Source: Kerstersia gyiorum
GTDB taxonomy: Bacteria > Pseudomonadota > Gammaproteobacteria > Burkholderiales > Burkholderiaceae_B
Direction: 5' to 3'
Length of the DNA: 64,000 bases
Assembly: GCF_004216755.1 (NCBI RefSeq)
Contig: NZ_SGWZ01000002.1
Span: 1 to 64,000, forward strand
The notes under the pieces are model-generated. The model made no database searches. It was not told where the DNA came from and was given only the letters and a program-made list of their open reading frames with translations. Below are positions 1-7,470 of the stretch, one piece after another (the first letter of the stretch is position 1; every line of letters starts with the position of its first letter). The position numbers and the translations under genes are program-made.

Positions 1-225
1 GGTTTGCCTGCCCAGGTGCCGCAAGGCCTCCACGACCTGACTCAGCAGCAAACGACCCAGGCCATGGCCTTCGTCTTCCGGTAGCAAAGCCAGCATCATG
101 ATTTCGCCTGTGCTTCTGTCAGCAAAGCAGTAACCGGCCATGCGTGTGCCAGCCCAGGCGATCAGGCCAATCAGTTCTCCGCTTTCGACACCTGCCCGCC
201 AACTTGCTTCCGTGATGCCCTGCAT
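1..225 (-). CDS. GNAT-family N-acetyltransferase, 3' part cut by window edge
   Basis: The 75 visible N-terminal residues end with a segment matching the acetyl-CoA binding motif A of GNAT enzymes (PEDEGHGLGRLLLSQ, about residues 49-63, then an amphipathic helix). The family moves an acetyl group from acetyl-CoA to an amine; the substrate here cannot be told. The start is ATG at 225, five bases after the TAA of the decayed TetR gene at 231-233, so the two probably formed one transcript. No good ribosome binding site is visible, which suggests translational coupling. Motif A lies closer to the N-terminus than in most GNATs, so this may be a compact single-domain member. The C-terminus lies outside the window. 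Confidence 0.7.
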   Translation of the reverse strand, partial: MQGITEASWRAGVESGELIGLIAWAGTRMAGYCFADRSTGEIMMLALLPEDEGHGLGRLLLSQVVEALRHLGRQT

Positions 226-230
226 GTCAC

Positions 231-747
231 TTACGGTTTTCCGGAGCGTCCCACTGATAGCCAGGCCCTGAGGGCGGGTTCGATCAATGAATTCAATGCC
301 TGTTTGGATGCGCCATCACGTGCCTGGAATGAAATGGCCTGCATTACGCCGTGCAGAAACATTGCCATTTGCTCTGTGTCGGTATCGGGGTCAAGCTCGC
401 CTTCTGCCTGGCCACGTTTGAGCCGGGTGTTGATGAGTTCGCGGGTTTGGCGGCGTGCGTCTAACAGGTGCTGTCTGGCGATAGTATTGTCCGGCAGATC
501 ATCGACGGCGCCGAGGACAAGCAGATAGCCACCAGGCCGCCGGGAAAGGGCAACTTCTATACTGCCCTCGAGCATGCCCTGGAGTCCCAGGCGCAAATCC
601 GGTGCGTTTTCCAGGGCCAGCATGGGGGGATTTGCCCACAGTGGTCGACGGCTTCGCAGAATGCGGCGGCTTTCGAGCCGAATGCCGCGTAGAAGCTGGG
701 CGGTGCGATGCCGGCGGCTGCCGTCAGTTCCACCAGTGTGGCAGCCT
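231..747 (-). pseudogene. TetR-family regulator remnant (5' end deleted, frameshifted)
   Basis: The end of a TetR helix-turn-helix is readable at about 747-630 (VELTAAAGIAPPSFYAAFGS), and a TetR C-terminal ligand domain is readable at about 624-231 in another reading frame. The frames meet at a run of six G (624-629 on the plus strand); one extra base would join them. A TAG lies just upstream of the helix-turn-helix in its own frame, and the normal first 25-30 residues are missing. The sequence beyond about 747 belongs to a different gene on the opposite strand. A long open frame runs through 231-1052, but its N-terminal half does not read as a TetR protein. The gene is most likely dead; a sequencing error could explain the frameshift but not the missing 5' end. 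Confidence 0.75.
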
Positions 748-974
748 TCTATGCGCAACTGCGCACCCAGATCAGTTCCGAGCGTTTCGAGCTGAAAGAC
801 ACCCTGGCGCAGGGGACGCGGGTGCTGGGCATTGGTGAGTTGGCGTCCCGAGTGAAGCGCACAGGAAAACTGATCGAGTCGGAATTCATTTTCGATTTCA
901 CGGTCGAGCGTGGCCTCATTACGCGCGTGCGTCTCTTTGAGGATAGCCATGCAGTCGCGCAGGCATGCCGCTGA
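738..974 (+). pseudogene. SnoaL-like (NTF2-fold) protein, C-terminal fragment
   Basis: The plus strand reads as the C-terminal half of a SnoaL/ketosteroid-isomerase-like protein: VAAFYAQLRTQ, then LAQGTRVLGIGEL, then ESEFIFDFTVERGLITRVR and a final LFEDSHA. These match the last helix and the curved beta sheet of the cone-shaped NTF2 fold. The normal N-terminal half is absent, and upstream sequence is antisense to the TetR remnant. SnoaL-like genes are often divergent from TetR genes, so a deletion removing both 5' ends and the shared promoter explains the arrangement. An ATG at 708 keeps the frame open, but residues before about 738 look like TetR antisense. Confidence 0.65.
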
Positions 975-1024
975 TTCCTGTTGTGTGACGTAGCGCTTGT
1001 ACGCTGCCGAACGCTGGACGGGCA

Positions 1025-1063
1025 AAGAAAAAGCCCTTTGCAGTGGCTGCAAAGGGCTTTTCG
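1025..1063 (-). terminator. Rho-independent terminator of tRNA-Asn copy 1
   Basis: Read on the minus strand, an AAAAGCCCTTTGCAG arm, a short loop and a CTGCAAAGGGCTTTTTC arm follow the tRNA 3' end within a few bases and run into a T tract. Confidence 0.85.
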
Positions 1064-1067
1064 AATT

Positions 1068-1143
1068 TGGCTCCCCGACCTGGGCTCGAACCAGGGACCT
1101 GCGGATTAACAGTCCGTCGCTCTACCGACTGAGCTATCGGGGA
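1068..1143 (-). tRNA. tRNA-Asn (GTT), copy 1
   Basis: On the minus strand the sequence begins TCCCCGATAGCTCAGTCGG, has the anticodon loop ACTGTTAAT (anticodon GTT), a GGTTCGAGCCC T-arm and an acceptor end TCGGGGAG followed by an encoded CCA. The seven acceptor pairs close perfectly, for a length of 76 bases including CCA. Confidence 0.97.
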
Positions 1144-1312
1144 ATTGAAGAAAAGGATATTAGCACGACTCTCGTTTTTTTGCCAGGTGTGAGCCGTTTT
1201 TTTTGATCCCATCCATCTGATGGTACGCCATTGCTGGCGGGGAGGGCACGGCGTGGTGGGCGATGCCTTGCCCTCCGCTGAATGGTGCCGCGTTTCTCAT
1301 TGATAGGGGGCA

Positions 1313-1351
1313 AAGAAAAAGCCCTTTGCAGTGGCTGCAAAGGGCTTTTCG
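1313..1351 (-). terminator. Rho-independent terminator of tRNA-Asn copy 2
   Basis: Same hairpin as the one after copy 1. It separates the two tRNA genes, so each is probably a single-gene transcript with its own promoter. Confidence 0.85.
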
Positions 1352-1355
1352 AATT

Positions 1356-1431
1356 TGGCTCCCCGACCTGGGCTCGAACCAGGGACCTGCGGATTAACAG
1401 TCCGTCGCTCTACCGACTGAGCTATCGGGGA
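1356..1431 (-). tRNA. tRNA-Asn (GTT), copy 2
   Basis: Identical to the copy at 1068-1143, including encoded CCA and anticodon GTT. Confidence 0.97.
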
Positions 1432-1559
1432 ATTGAGAAAAAGATAATAGCATGCTTTTTTTATAAAGTGCAAGTCGCGTTCGCCCCAACAGTAGAAAAT
1501 TCGTGCTGGTGACATAATGGAAGCCCTTTATGCTGCAATGCAGCGAAGCGTGGGCGACT

Positions 1560-2267
1560 ATGTACCAGCTATATATTGCCAACAAAAATTATTCCTCCTG
1601 GTCTCTGCGGCCGTGGCTGCTGATGCGCGAGTTGCGCATCCCGTTCGAAGAGCGGCAGGCGCCGTTTTCCGGCGTTCACAGCTATGATGCGTTCCGCGTT
1701 TTTTCACCGACGGGGAAGGTGCCCTGCCTGGTGGATGACGATCTGGTTGTTTGGGATTCGATGGGGATTATTGAATTCCTGGCGGAGCGCCATCCGGATG
1801 TCTGGCCGCATGGGCTGGAAGCTCGCACCTGGGCCCGCTGCGCTGCTGCCGAGATGCACGCGGAGTTCGTTGCAATGAAGGAAGCCTGCCCGTTCAATTG
1901 CGGCATCAAAGTGCGTTTGGGGCAGATGGGCGAAGGCCTGGAGCAGGATCTGGCGCGTATCACAGAGTTGTGGTGCGAGGGCTTGGACCGCTTTGGGGGG
2001 CCGTTCCTGGCCGGGCCCCGCTTCGGTGCGGTGGATGCCTGCTATGCACCGCTGGCATTCAGCCTGCAGACTTACGGATTGAGCCTGCGTTCGGCACGGG
2101 CGGATGAGTATGCGGCCCGTTTGCGGGCGCTGGCGTCGATGCGGATCTGGTATGTGGAGGCGCTTTCCGAGACCTTGAGGGAGTCCGCCCACGAAGAGCG
2201 CGCCCGTCAGGCGGGCGAATGGCTGTCGGATCAGCGTGCCACGCGCAGCTTGCTGGCACCGGGCTGA
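1560..2267 (+). CDS. Glutathione S-transferase family protein
   Basis: A 235-residue cytosolic GST-like protein. The N-terminal thioredoxin-like domain starts YQLYIANKNYSSWSLRPW, where the SSWS turn sits at the usual glutathione-activating Ser position (about residues 11-14). It continues with GKVPCLVDDD (the cis-Pro of the glutathione site) and a DSMGIIEFLAERHP helix. An all-helical C-terminal domain follows. The family conjugates glutathione to, or isomerises, electrophiles; the substrate is unknown. The start at 1560 matches family N-termini. An in-frame ATG at 1530 has a better GGAAG ribosome site and would add ten residues. The gene stands alone, divergent from the tRNA genes. Confidence 0.85.
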   Translation: MYQLYIANKNYSSWSLRPWLLMRELRIPFEERQAPFSGVHSYDAFRVFSPTGKVPCLVDDDLVVWDSMGIIEFLAERHPDVWPHGLEARTWARCAAAEMHAEFVAMKEACPFNCGIKVRLGQMGEGLEQDLARITELWCEGLDRFGGPFLAGPRFGAVDACYAPLAFSLQTYGLSLRSARADEYAARLRALASMRIWYVEALSETLRESAHEERARQAGEWLSDQRATRSLLAPG

Positions 2268-2546
2268 TGTTTGCCGCCGCTTGCCTTGGGGCAGCCCTGC
2301 CAACGGCTGATTTGCCAGTCATGCAGGCAGACGTTCTGATTAGTACGCAGCACGCGCATGAATGGCCTGGCGTTTCCGGTTCTCGCTTGAATGAGACACG
2401 ATTTTTGACGCTTCTTGATTCGGGCTGGGCGAGTGTGGTGGGTTCAAGCGGCTACGATGGGTCTATCGCCGTGCTTTCTGGCGTACTGGATGTGGCCGGC
2501 AGGGTTCTGTCTGTCGCATTGTCCTGGCATTCAAGGAGAAATCAGC

Positions 2547-3059
2547 ATGAAAAAATCATTCCGTCTGGCCCTGGGTCTGGCTGCCGCGCTGGCATTCGCA
2601 TCGGGTGCCGCGCAGGCGCAATTGCTCGATAGCGTGAAGGGCGCCTTGGGTGGTTCTTCGTCCGGCTCCGCGCAAGAGGCGCCGGCGGCGTCTTCCGGTG
2701 GCAGCGGGCTGTCCGGGCTGGGCAATCTGGGGTCCGTCGGCAATCTGGCCGGAGATGCCGCCGGTTTGGGCCTGCCTTCGCTGGCGTCTGCCGGTACGGG
2801 CAATGTGGCCGGCCTGCTGCAGTTCTGCGTCAAGAATAACTATCTGTCCGGCAATGCCGTCGAAAATGTCCAGGAGAAACTGCTGGGTTCGCTTGGGGGG
2901 CAGAAGAAAGCCGAGAGCAATCCGGATTTCCTGAGCGGCCTGCAAGGCAAGGTGCTGGGTAGTGATGGCAGCGTTGATCTTAGCGGTGGCGGTTTCAAGG
3001 AAGAGCTGACCCGAAAGGCGTGCGATCAGGTGCTGGAACATGCTGGTTCGCTGATCTGA
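2547..3059 (+). CDS. DUF2501 (YjjA-like) secreted protein
   Basis: A 170-residue protein with a Sec signal peptide (KKSFRLALGLAAALAFASG, cleavage near AQA at residues 22-24). The mature part has a Gly/Ser-rich stretch and then the conserved DUF2501 core: LLQFCVKNNYLSG, ENVQEKLLG and a C-terminal RKACDQVLEHA. The two Cys (in QFCVK and KACDQ) are the paired cysteines typical of the family and may form a disulfide in the periplasm. Function is unknown; E. coli YjjA is the reference member. The start is fixed by AAGGAGAA six bases upstream. A longer open frame upstream lacks a ribosome site and would bury the signal peptide. Confidence 0.85.
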   Translation: MKKSFRLALGLAAALAFASGAAQAQLLDSVKGALGGSSSGSAQEAPAASSGGSGLSGLGNLGSVGNLAGDAAGLGLPSLASAGTGNVAGLLQFCVKNNYLSGNAVENVQEKLLGSLGGQKKAESNPDFLSGLQGKVLGSDGSVDLSGGGFKEELTRKACDQVLEHAGSLI

Positions 3060-3064
3060 AACAC

Positions 3065-3095
3065 GTATTCTGGCGTTTTCATGGTGCCAGAATAC
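3065..3095 (+). terminator. Hairpin after the DUF2501 gene
   Basis: A perfect 10-bp inverted repeat GTATTCTGGC / GCCAGAATAC with an 11-base loop begins 6 bases after the stop codon. There is no clear T tract, so it is either a weak terminator or an mRNA 3' stabiliser shared with the convergent aldehyde dehydrogenase remnant. Confidence 0.5.
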
Positions 3096-3107
3096 AGAGT
3101 TTCGGTT

Positions 3108-3954
3108 TCAAGTCTTTGGTGCCGATGGCATAAGGCTTGAAACCGTACGCGAGACACGCGCGCAGCGGGTTATCGCAGGAACAATCCAAGAATCCTGTCT
3201 CCCGTGGTAGGCCCCTATGCCGCTTGGGCCGACGCCGCCAAAAGGCAGGTCTTCCTGCGCGTAGTGCGTGAGCGATCCATTGACCGTGACATTGCCAGAG
3301 GTCGTGCGCGACAGTACTTTGCGCCGATCGTCGTCGTCATGGCCAAAGTAATAGAGGGCAAGAGGGCGCGGATGTGAATTGACATAAGCGATTGCCTCAT
3401 CGAGCGAATGGTAGGTCTTGATTGGCAGGACCGGTCCGAATATCTCTTCCTGCATGATTTTCATGTCATCGGTCACGTTCAGAATGAAGGTCGGTGCTAG
3501 CGTGTGTGCGCTGGCTGCTTTCATGACTGCGCGGCCAACTGCCGTGCTGCCGGTAAACACCTGGTGATCGAATGGCAGCGCCGAAAAGGCAGCACCCGTT
3601 CGTGCATCGCCTTGTATTACTGCCATTTGCTCTTCCGAAAAAATGTCAGCCAGTAGCCTGGCCAGCGCCACGCGGCGGCGCGTCGGCCACATGGCGGCGC
3701 AGGTGCTTGTGTAGATAGTCGATTCCCATGATGAGCGTCATCAACTTCATGATGGCAGTCTCGTATCGAGAGCGATGCCCGAAATCGCTGCTGATCGCCG
3801 TGGTGATCTCGTCCTTGTTGGCCAGGATGGCGCTGCGCAGCTTTGTCAGGTCGGCTCGGCGACGTTCCAGTGATGAGGCATGGTCACGCAGGAAGGCTGT
3901 GCGCTGCCGCATGAGGGTACGTTCGAGCTGAAGGGCATCGTCATTTTTATTCAT
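3108..3954 (-). pseudogene. Coniferyl-aldehyde-dehydrogenase-type ALDH remnant
   Basis: The N-terminus (3954 to about 3690) reads as a normal coniferyl-ALDH start ending near GIDYLHKHLRRH. The rest continues in another frame with LLADIFSEEQMAVIQG and FDHQVFTGSTAVGRAVMKAA. It then jumps to LAPTFILNVTDDMKIMQEEI and ends at FGGVGPSGIGAYHG plus an unrelated tail. About 280 codons remain of a usual 470-480. Two internal deletions are inferred: about 75 residues of the NAD-binding region, and about 120 residues spanning the ELGGKSP motif and the catalytic GQTC cysteine. The enzyme cannot work. The divergent TetR at 4057 is intact and was probably its regulator. Confidence 0.85.
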
Positions 3955-3965
3955 GGCGGATTCTT

Positions 3966-3984
3966 ATGTTGACAGTGACAACAT
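3966..3984. promoter_or_regulatory. Candidate TetR operator between the ALDH remnant and TetR gene
   Basis: Inverted repeat ATGTTG-ACAGTGA-CAACAT, with further half-site copies at 4015-4023 (TGTCAACAT) and about 4028 (TTGTCA). The size and position between divergent genes suit a dimeric TetR repressor. Inferred from symmetry only. Confidence 0.5.
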
Positions 3985-4056
3985 TGTGGGGCCTATGCGC
4001 TTGAAAGTGACTTGTGTCAACATCGAGTTGTCAGGAGATAGCTATCAAGGAAACCA

Positions 4057-4662
4057 ATGTCGAACATTGTCGATCGTCCTTATCACCACGGAGATCTGAA
4101 GCGTGCGCTGATTGACACCGCCATGGCGATGTTGCATGAGGACAAAAATTGGCAATTCACCCTGCGTGAGGTGGCGCGTCGAGCGCAAGTCAGTCATGCC
4201 GCGCCCTACACGCATTTTGCGGATAAAGCCGCGTTGCTGAAAGAGGTCTCGCGCATCGGTTTCGATCAGTTGCGGGCGGCCCTGGCTCGTGCGACCGATG
4301 CCGGAGAGGCCTCTTTGCGTGTAGCGATTTTCGCGATGGCACAAGGCTATATTTGTTTTGCCACCACTAACCCAGGCCTGTACCGTCTGATGTTCAGTGC
4401 GGATGCCGGCTCCGGGACGGAGATTCATTTGAGCGAGCGGGCGCTTTCCACGCTGGGCGTTTTGGTGGATTTACTGGAGCGCGGCCAGGCCGACGGGCAA
4501 TTGCGTCCAGGCGACGTACGCGCCCAGGTGGCGGCATGCTGGGCGATGGTGCATGGCTTGGCCTTGCTCAGTATGGATGGGCTGCTTTTGCCTGAGAAAG
4601 TTGGACCCCATGCGCTGGAAGGTGCGCTGACGGTCCTGTTTGATGGGCTGGGGAATGTCTAG
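4057..4662 (+). CDS. TetR/AcrR-family transcriptional regulator
   Basis: A 201-residue protein with an N-terminal helix-turn-helix at about residues 15-60 (FTLREVARRAQVSHAAPYTHFADKAAL in two parts, including the conserved Y-THF-DK recognition segment). It is followed by a helical ligand domain of the WHG/TetR_C_33 type with an AMAQGYICFATTNPGLYRLMF segment. Such proteins repress a neighbouring gene until a small ligand binds. It is divergent from a decayed aldehyde dehydrogenase gene, with a palindromic site between them, so an aldehyde or aromatic inducer is a reasonable guess. It may now be an orphan regulator or act elsewhere. Confidence 0.85.
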   Translation: MSNIVDRPYHHGDLKRALIDTAMAMLHEDKNWQFTLREVARRAQVSHAAPYTHFADKAALLKEVSRIGFDQLRAALARATDAGEASLRVAIFAMAQGYICFATTNPGLYRLMFSADAGSGTEIHLSERALSTLGVLVDLLERGQADGQLRPGDVRAQVAACWAMVHGLALLSMDGLLLPEKVGPHALEGALTVLFDGLGNV

Positions 4663-4730
4663 GCCAGTCATGCCTGCAGTGCCCTGGGGCGTGGCAGGCC
4701 GCAGGCAGAAGCCGGAGCGTGTTGCGCCGC

Positions 4731-4758
4731 CGCCGTCCATGCAGGAGCATGCACGGCG
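4731..4758. terminator. Hairpin between convergent TetR and MFS genes
   Basis: CGCCGTCCATGC / GCATGCACGGCG, eleven pairs with one mismatch and an AGGA loop, about 10 bases beyond the MFS stop. There is no T tract; it is probably a bidirectional end structure. Confidence 0.45.
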
Positions 4759-4768
4759 GTAGGTGGGT

Positions 4769-5968
4769 TCAGTGCCAGCGGCGCGCGCGGTAATGATTGG
4801 CGAGCATGAGCAGCAGCACGCCGCCTACCAGCGGAAAGACCAGCAGGTTGAGGCTGTCCCATCCGGAGGTGCTGAGCAACTGGCCGGACGAGAACGACGC
4901 AATGGCGACCACGCCGAACATAATGAAGTCGTTGGCGGCCTGGACTTTGGCGCGTTCCGCATGGGTATGCGTGGCGGTGATCATGTCGGTGGCGCCGATG
5001 AAACTGAAATTCCAGCCTACGCCCAGCAGTACCAGCGCCAGCCAGAAGTGAGACACGCTCATGCCGTTGAGGGCCGTGGCTGCAGAAGCGCCAATCAGGA
5101 TCAGCCCCAGTGCGGCGATGTTGACGCTGCCGAAGCGCTGTATCAATTTACCTGTGAAGAAGCTGGGGCCAAACATGGCCAGGATATGCCACTGGATGCC
5201 CAGCGAAGCATCTTTCAGGGAATGGTCGTGACCGACCATCGCCATGGGCGCGGCCGTCATCAGGAAGCTCATCAGGCCGTAGGAGGCGACACCTGTGGCG
5301 ATGGCAGTAATGAATGGCAGCGAGCTGGCGATTTCGCGCAGCGGCCTGGCGGCTGGCGCGTCCTCGGTCGGGTGGATTTTGTTTTTTTCCGGGGCCCGCA
5401 ATATGGCGAGCAGGGGCAGCGCCAACAGGGCCAATACCGATTGGCCGATGAAGCTGGCGGCAAAAGGGGTGTCAGGCCAGATGTCACGGGTCAGGATGAC
5501 GATCTGCGGGCCGATGATGGCCGCGGCCAGGCCGCCTACCATGATCCATGAAATGGCGCGCGGACGTTGGATGGCATCGAGTCCGTCGGTGGCGGCAAAA
5601 CGGTAGCTTTGCACGTAGGCGCTATAGAGTCCGGCAATGATGGTGCCCAGGCAGAATAGCGCGAACCAGCCGGACAGAATGGCATAGGCGGCAAGCAGTC
5701 CGCTGATGATGCCCATGCAGGCGCCGATGAGGTAGGCATTCCTGCGGCCCAATCGGTGCATCAGGTAGGCGGCGGGCAATGTGCCGAGCGCCAGTCCCGC
5801 CTGGAAAGTGCTGACGGGCAGCGTGGCGAGCGCCGGGTTGGCGGAGAGGTTCTGGCCGACTAATCCTCCCAGTGAAATGATGATGGCGGGGCTGGCGGCG
5901 CCCAGCGCCTGGGCGCCGGTAAGCACGGCGACATTGCGCTGACGAGTCGGAGAAAGTGTGGCGGGCAT
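4769..5968 (-). CDS. Major facilitator superfamily (MFS) transporter
   Basis: A 399-residue inner-membrane protein with about 12 hydrophobic segments and a Lys-rich central loop (RAPEKNKIHPTED) between helices 6 and 7. A cytoplasmic loop 2-3 motif is present as YLMHRLGRRNAYLIG, the MFS motif A region. Family members exchange small molecules for protons; the substrate is unknown, with drug or metabolite efflux most likely. The gene is alone. Its upstream region is strikingly AT-rich and carries a 16-bp palindrome that could bind a regulator. Confidence 0.85.
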   Translation of the reverse strand: MPATLSPTRQRNVAVLTGAQALGAASPAIIISLGGLVGQNLSANPALATLPVSTFQAGLALGTLPAAYLMHRLGRRNAYLIGACMGIISGLLAAYAILSGWFALFCLGTIIAGLYSAYVQSYRFAATDGLDAIQRPRAISWIMVGGLAAAIIGPQIVILTRDIWPDTPFAASFIGQSVLALLALPLLAILRAPEKNKIHPTEDAPAARPLREIASSLPFITAIATGVASYGLMSFLMTAAPMAMVGHDHSLKDASLGIQWHILAMFGPSFFTGKLIQRFGSVNIAALGLILIGASAATALNGMSVSHFWLALVLLGVGWNFSFIGATDMITATHTHAERAKVQAANDFIMFGVVAIASFSSGQLLSTSGWDSLNLLVFPLVGGVLLLMLANHYRARRWH

Positions 5969-6377
5969 GGGAAATGGGATGGGATAAATTTATAAATAAA
6001 TTATATATTGAAATATATATTGTTATGGGTTTGCTTATGTGCCATCCGATGAAAGATAGCCGATTTGCGTGCGCGGCAGGAAGCCATGGAATACGCGTGG
6101 CGTACTGGTTTGGGTGGGAGCGGATGGGGCGCGTGGGAGGCGTTGCCAGGCTAGGTGGCAGCGTTGGGCGGGGCGGTGCTCGCGGCCGGCATGTGGCGGA
6201 CGTCCGAGCTATGCCTGAAGAGAAAGGCCTGGCATGTGGATGGCAGGCATGCTGCAGCTCAGGGGCAGGCGCCGAGACGCCGCCCTCTGGTGTCCCGCAG
6301 CAGAGTTGCTGCGGGCGATGGTGAGTCGCATATCCCGATAGATGTGGGCTGCGATAGTGGGTCTTAAGTGATGGGAC
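5969..6377. other. Intergenic region with AT-rich promoter and palindrome
   Basis: Positions 5980-6030 are nearly all A/T and probably form the MFS promoter. The palindrome ATATATT-GA-AATATAT sits at 6003-6018. A 9-bp perfect hairpin CCCGCAGCA / TGCTGCGGG lies at 6294-6315, about 60 bases past the nitroreductase stop. Open frames across the rest show no family signal or ribosome site, and I see no gene. Confidence 0.55.
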
Positions 6378-6968
6378 TCAGAGGATGCGGGCGGCTTCGT
6401 CGAAGGGCAAGCGGGGGCCGCGCGGGAAGCCCGCACCAGGAGCGGCATAGCCGAGGTTGACCAGGAAGTTGCTTTTCCATTTGCCGTCGGGGAAGAATTC
6501 GGCGTCCAGCTTGGCTGCATCGAAGCCGCTCATGGCGCCGACCGACAGGCCCAGGGCGCGGGCGGCGATGATCAGATAGGCGCCTTGCAGCGAGCTGTTG
6601 CGGAAAGCCGTCGGGTCGAGCAGGCCGGGATTGTTGATGAACAGGCTGCGCGCGTCGTAGCCGGGGAACTGGGTCGGCAGTTGTTCGTGGAACGCGGAGT
6701 CCTGGGCGATGATGACGGTGACCGGTGCGGCCAGCGTCTTGTCCAGGTTGCCTGCGGCCAGCGCTGGCGCGAGACGTTGCTTGGCTTCCTGGCTGCGTAC
6801 GAAGACATAGCGGCCGGGCTGCGCGTTGAACGCGGTGGGGCCCCACTTCAGCAGTTCATAAAGCTGGTGCAGGGTGTCGTCAGTGACGGGCTGGCTGGTG
6901 AACTGATGGATGCTGTGCGCATCAGTGAACAATTGCGCGATGGCATCCTGCGGCAGAGGTGTGCTCAT
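6378..6968 (-). CDS. Nitroreductase-family protein, malonic semialdehyde reductase (RutE/HadB) type
   Basis: A 196-residue FMN-dependent oxidoreductase. The length and order of motifs match E. coli RutE: LFTDAHSIHQF, then LLKWGPTAFNAQPGR (FMN binding), NNPGLLDPTAFRNSS, ALGLSVGAMSGFD and a C-terminal RLPFDEA. RutE reduces malonic semialdehyde to 3-hydroxypropionate in uracil breakdown. No other rut gene is nearby, so the true substrate could be another enal, quinone or nitro compound. Start ATG at 6968. The gene is monocistronic. Confidence 0.85.
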   Translation of the reverse strand: MSTPLPQDAIAQLFTDAHSIHQFTSQPVTDDTLHQLYELLKWGPTAFNAQPGRYVFVRSQEAKQRLAPALAAGNLDKTLAAPVTVIIAQDSAFHEQLPTQFPGYDARSLFINNPGLLDPTAFRNSSLQGAYLIIAARALGLSVGAMSGFDAAKLDAEFFPDGKWKSNFLVNLGYAAPGAGFPRGPRLPFDEAARIL

Positions 6969-7470
6969 GGAGAGTGTGTCCTGTCTCGATCTGTGTGATG
7001 AGGAAATGCGTTTTTATTGTATCTGGGCGGTGTGTTTCCGATAGGGTGTTAGCTTATTACCGCAAGGGAAATAGAAACGGTTTTGAAGGCGCCTGCAACA
7101 GCTGTTGGGCGTTGGATGAATGGGTTGCACACAGCTTGAGGCATTGCCGTTATAATTCGCCCATAGAAAGCAGGGTTTCTGTATGCGCCGCTTGCCGGTA
7201 GCTGCGTCCATCGGACGCCGCCGGCGGTGTATCCATGCATCGTCCTGCTGTTTTCCAGGCGCCGCCCCTGAGCAGTTTCAGCAGGGTTCTTGACGGGTCT
7301 GGATTCCGGTAATTGAAAGTAGCAACTACTCCGACATCTGCCTTAACGGCAGAATGGAAGTGGTCTGCACCTGCCGATAGATAAAGTTTTGCGTCCAGGT
7401 TTGTGCCGTTCTTCCCCGTCCTGCGGGGAGGTTGCGACGGTACATGCGTTGCCTTACGCATTGGGATTTC
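6969..7470. other. Intergenic region upstream of scpB
   Basis: About 500 bases without a convincing gene. A TATAAT box at 7151-7156 is a good -10 candidate for the plus-strand scpB-rluB operon, with no matching -35 at standard spacing. Two small hairpins follow: TCTGCC/GGCAGA at 7337-7353 and CCCCG/CGGGG at 7414-7428, the latter next to a GGGGAGG that could serve an ATG at 7444. Confidence 0.45.

Larger units (their letters stand above)
1021..1148. repeat. 128-bp direct repeat, copy 1 (tRNA-Asn plus terminator)
   Basis: This block is repeated without a visible mismatch at 1309-1436, an offset of 288 bases. Each copy contains a complete tRNA-Asn gene, its downstream terminator and the first few bases upstream of the tRNA. 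The flanks diverge at once. Confidence 0.9.
1309..1436. repeat. 128-bp direct repeat, copy 2 (tRNA-Asn plus terminator)
   Basis: Second copy of the block at 1021-1148. Complete identity over tRNA and terminator points to a recent tandem duplication or ongoing gene conversion. Confidence 0.9.

Noticed and set aside
231..1052. Single 273-residue TetR-like protein on the minus strand
   Set aside because: Only its C-terminal half reads as TetR. The N-terminal half is antisense to a SnoaL fragment, and the helix-turn-helix is in another frame.
1021..1436. The 128-bp direct repeats as ends of a mobile element
   Set aside because: They contain complete tRNA genes and terminators; the 160 bases between them carry no transposase or inverted repeats.
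5956..6324. Small plus-strand protein in the MFS/nitroreductase gap
   Set aside because: Starts within the AT-rich promoter, has no ribosome site, and its composition changes abruptly without any domain.
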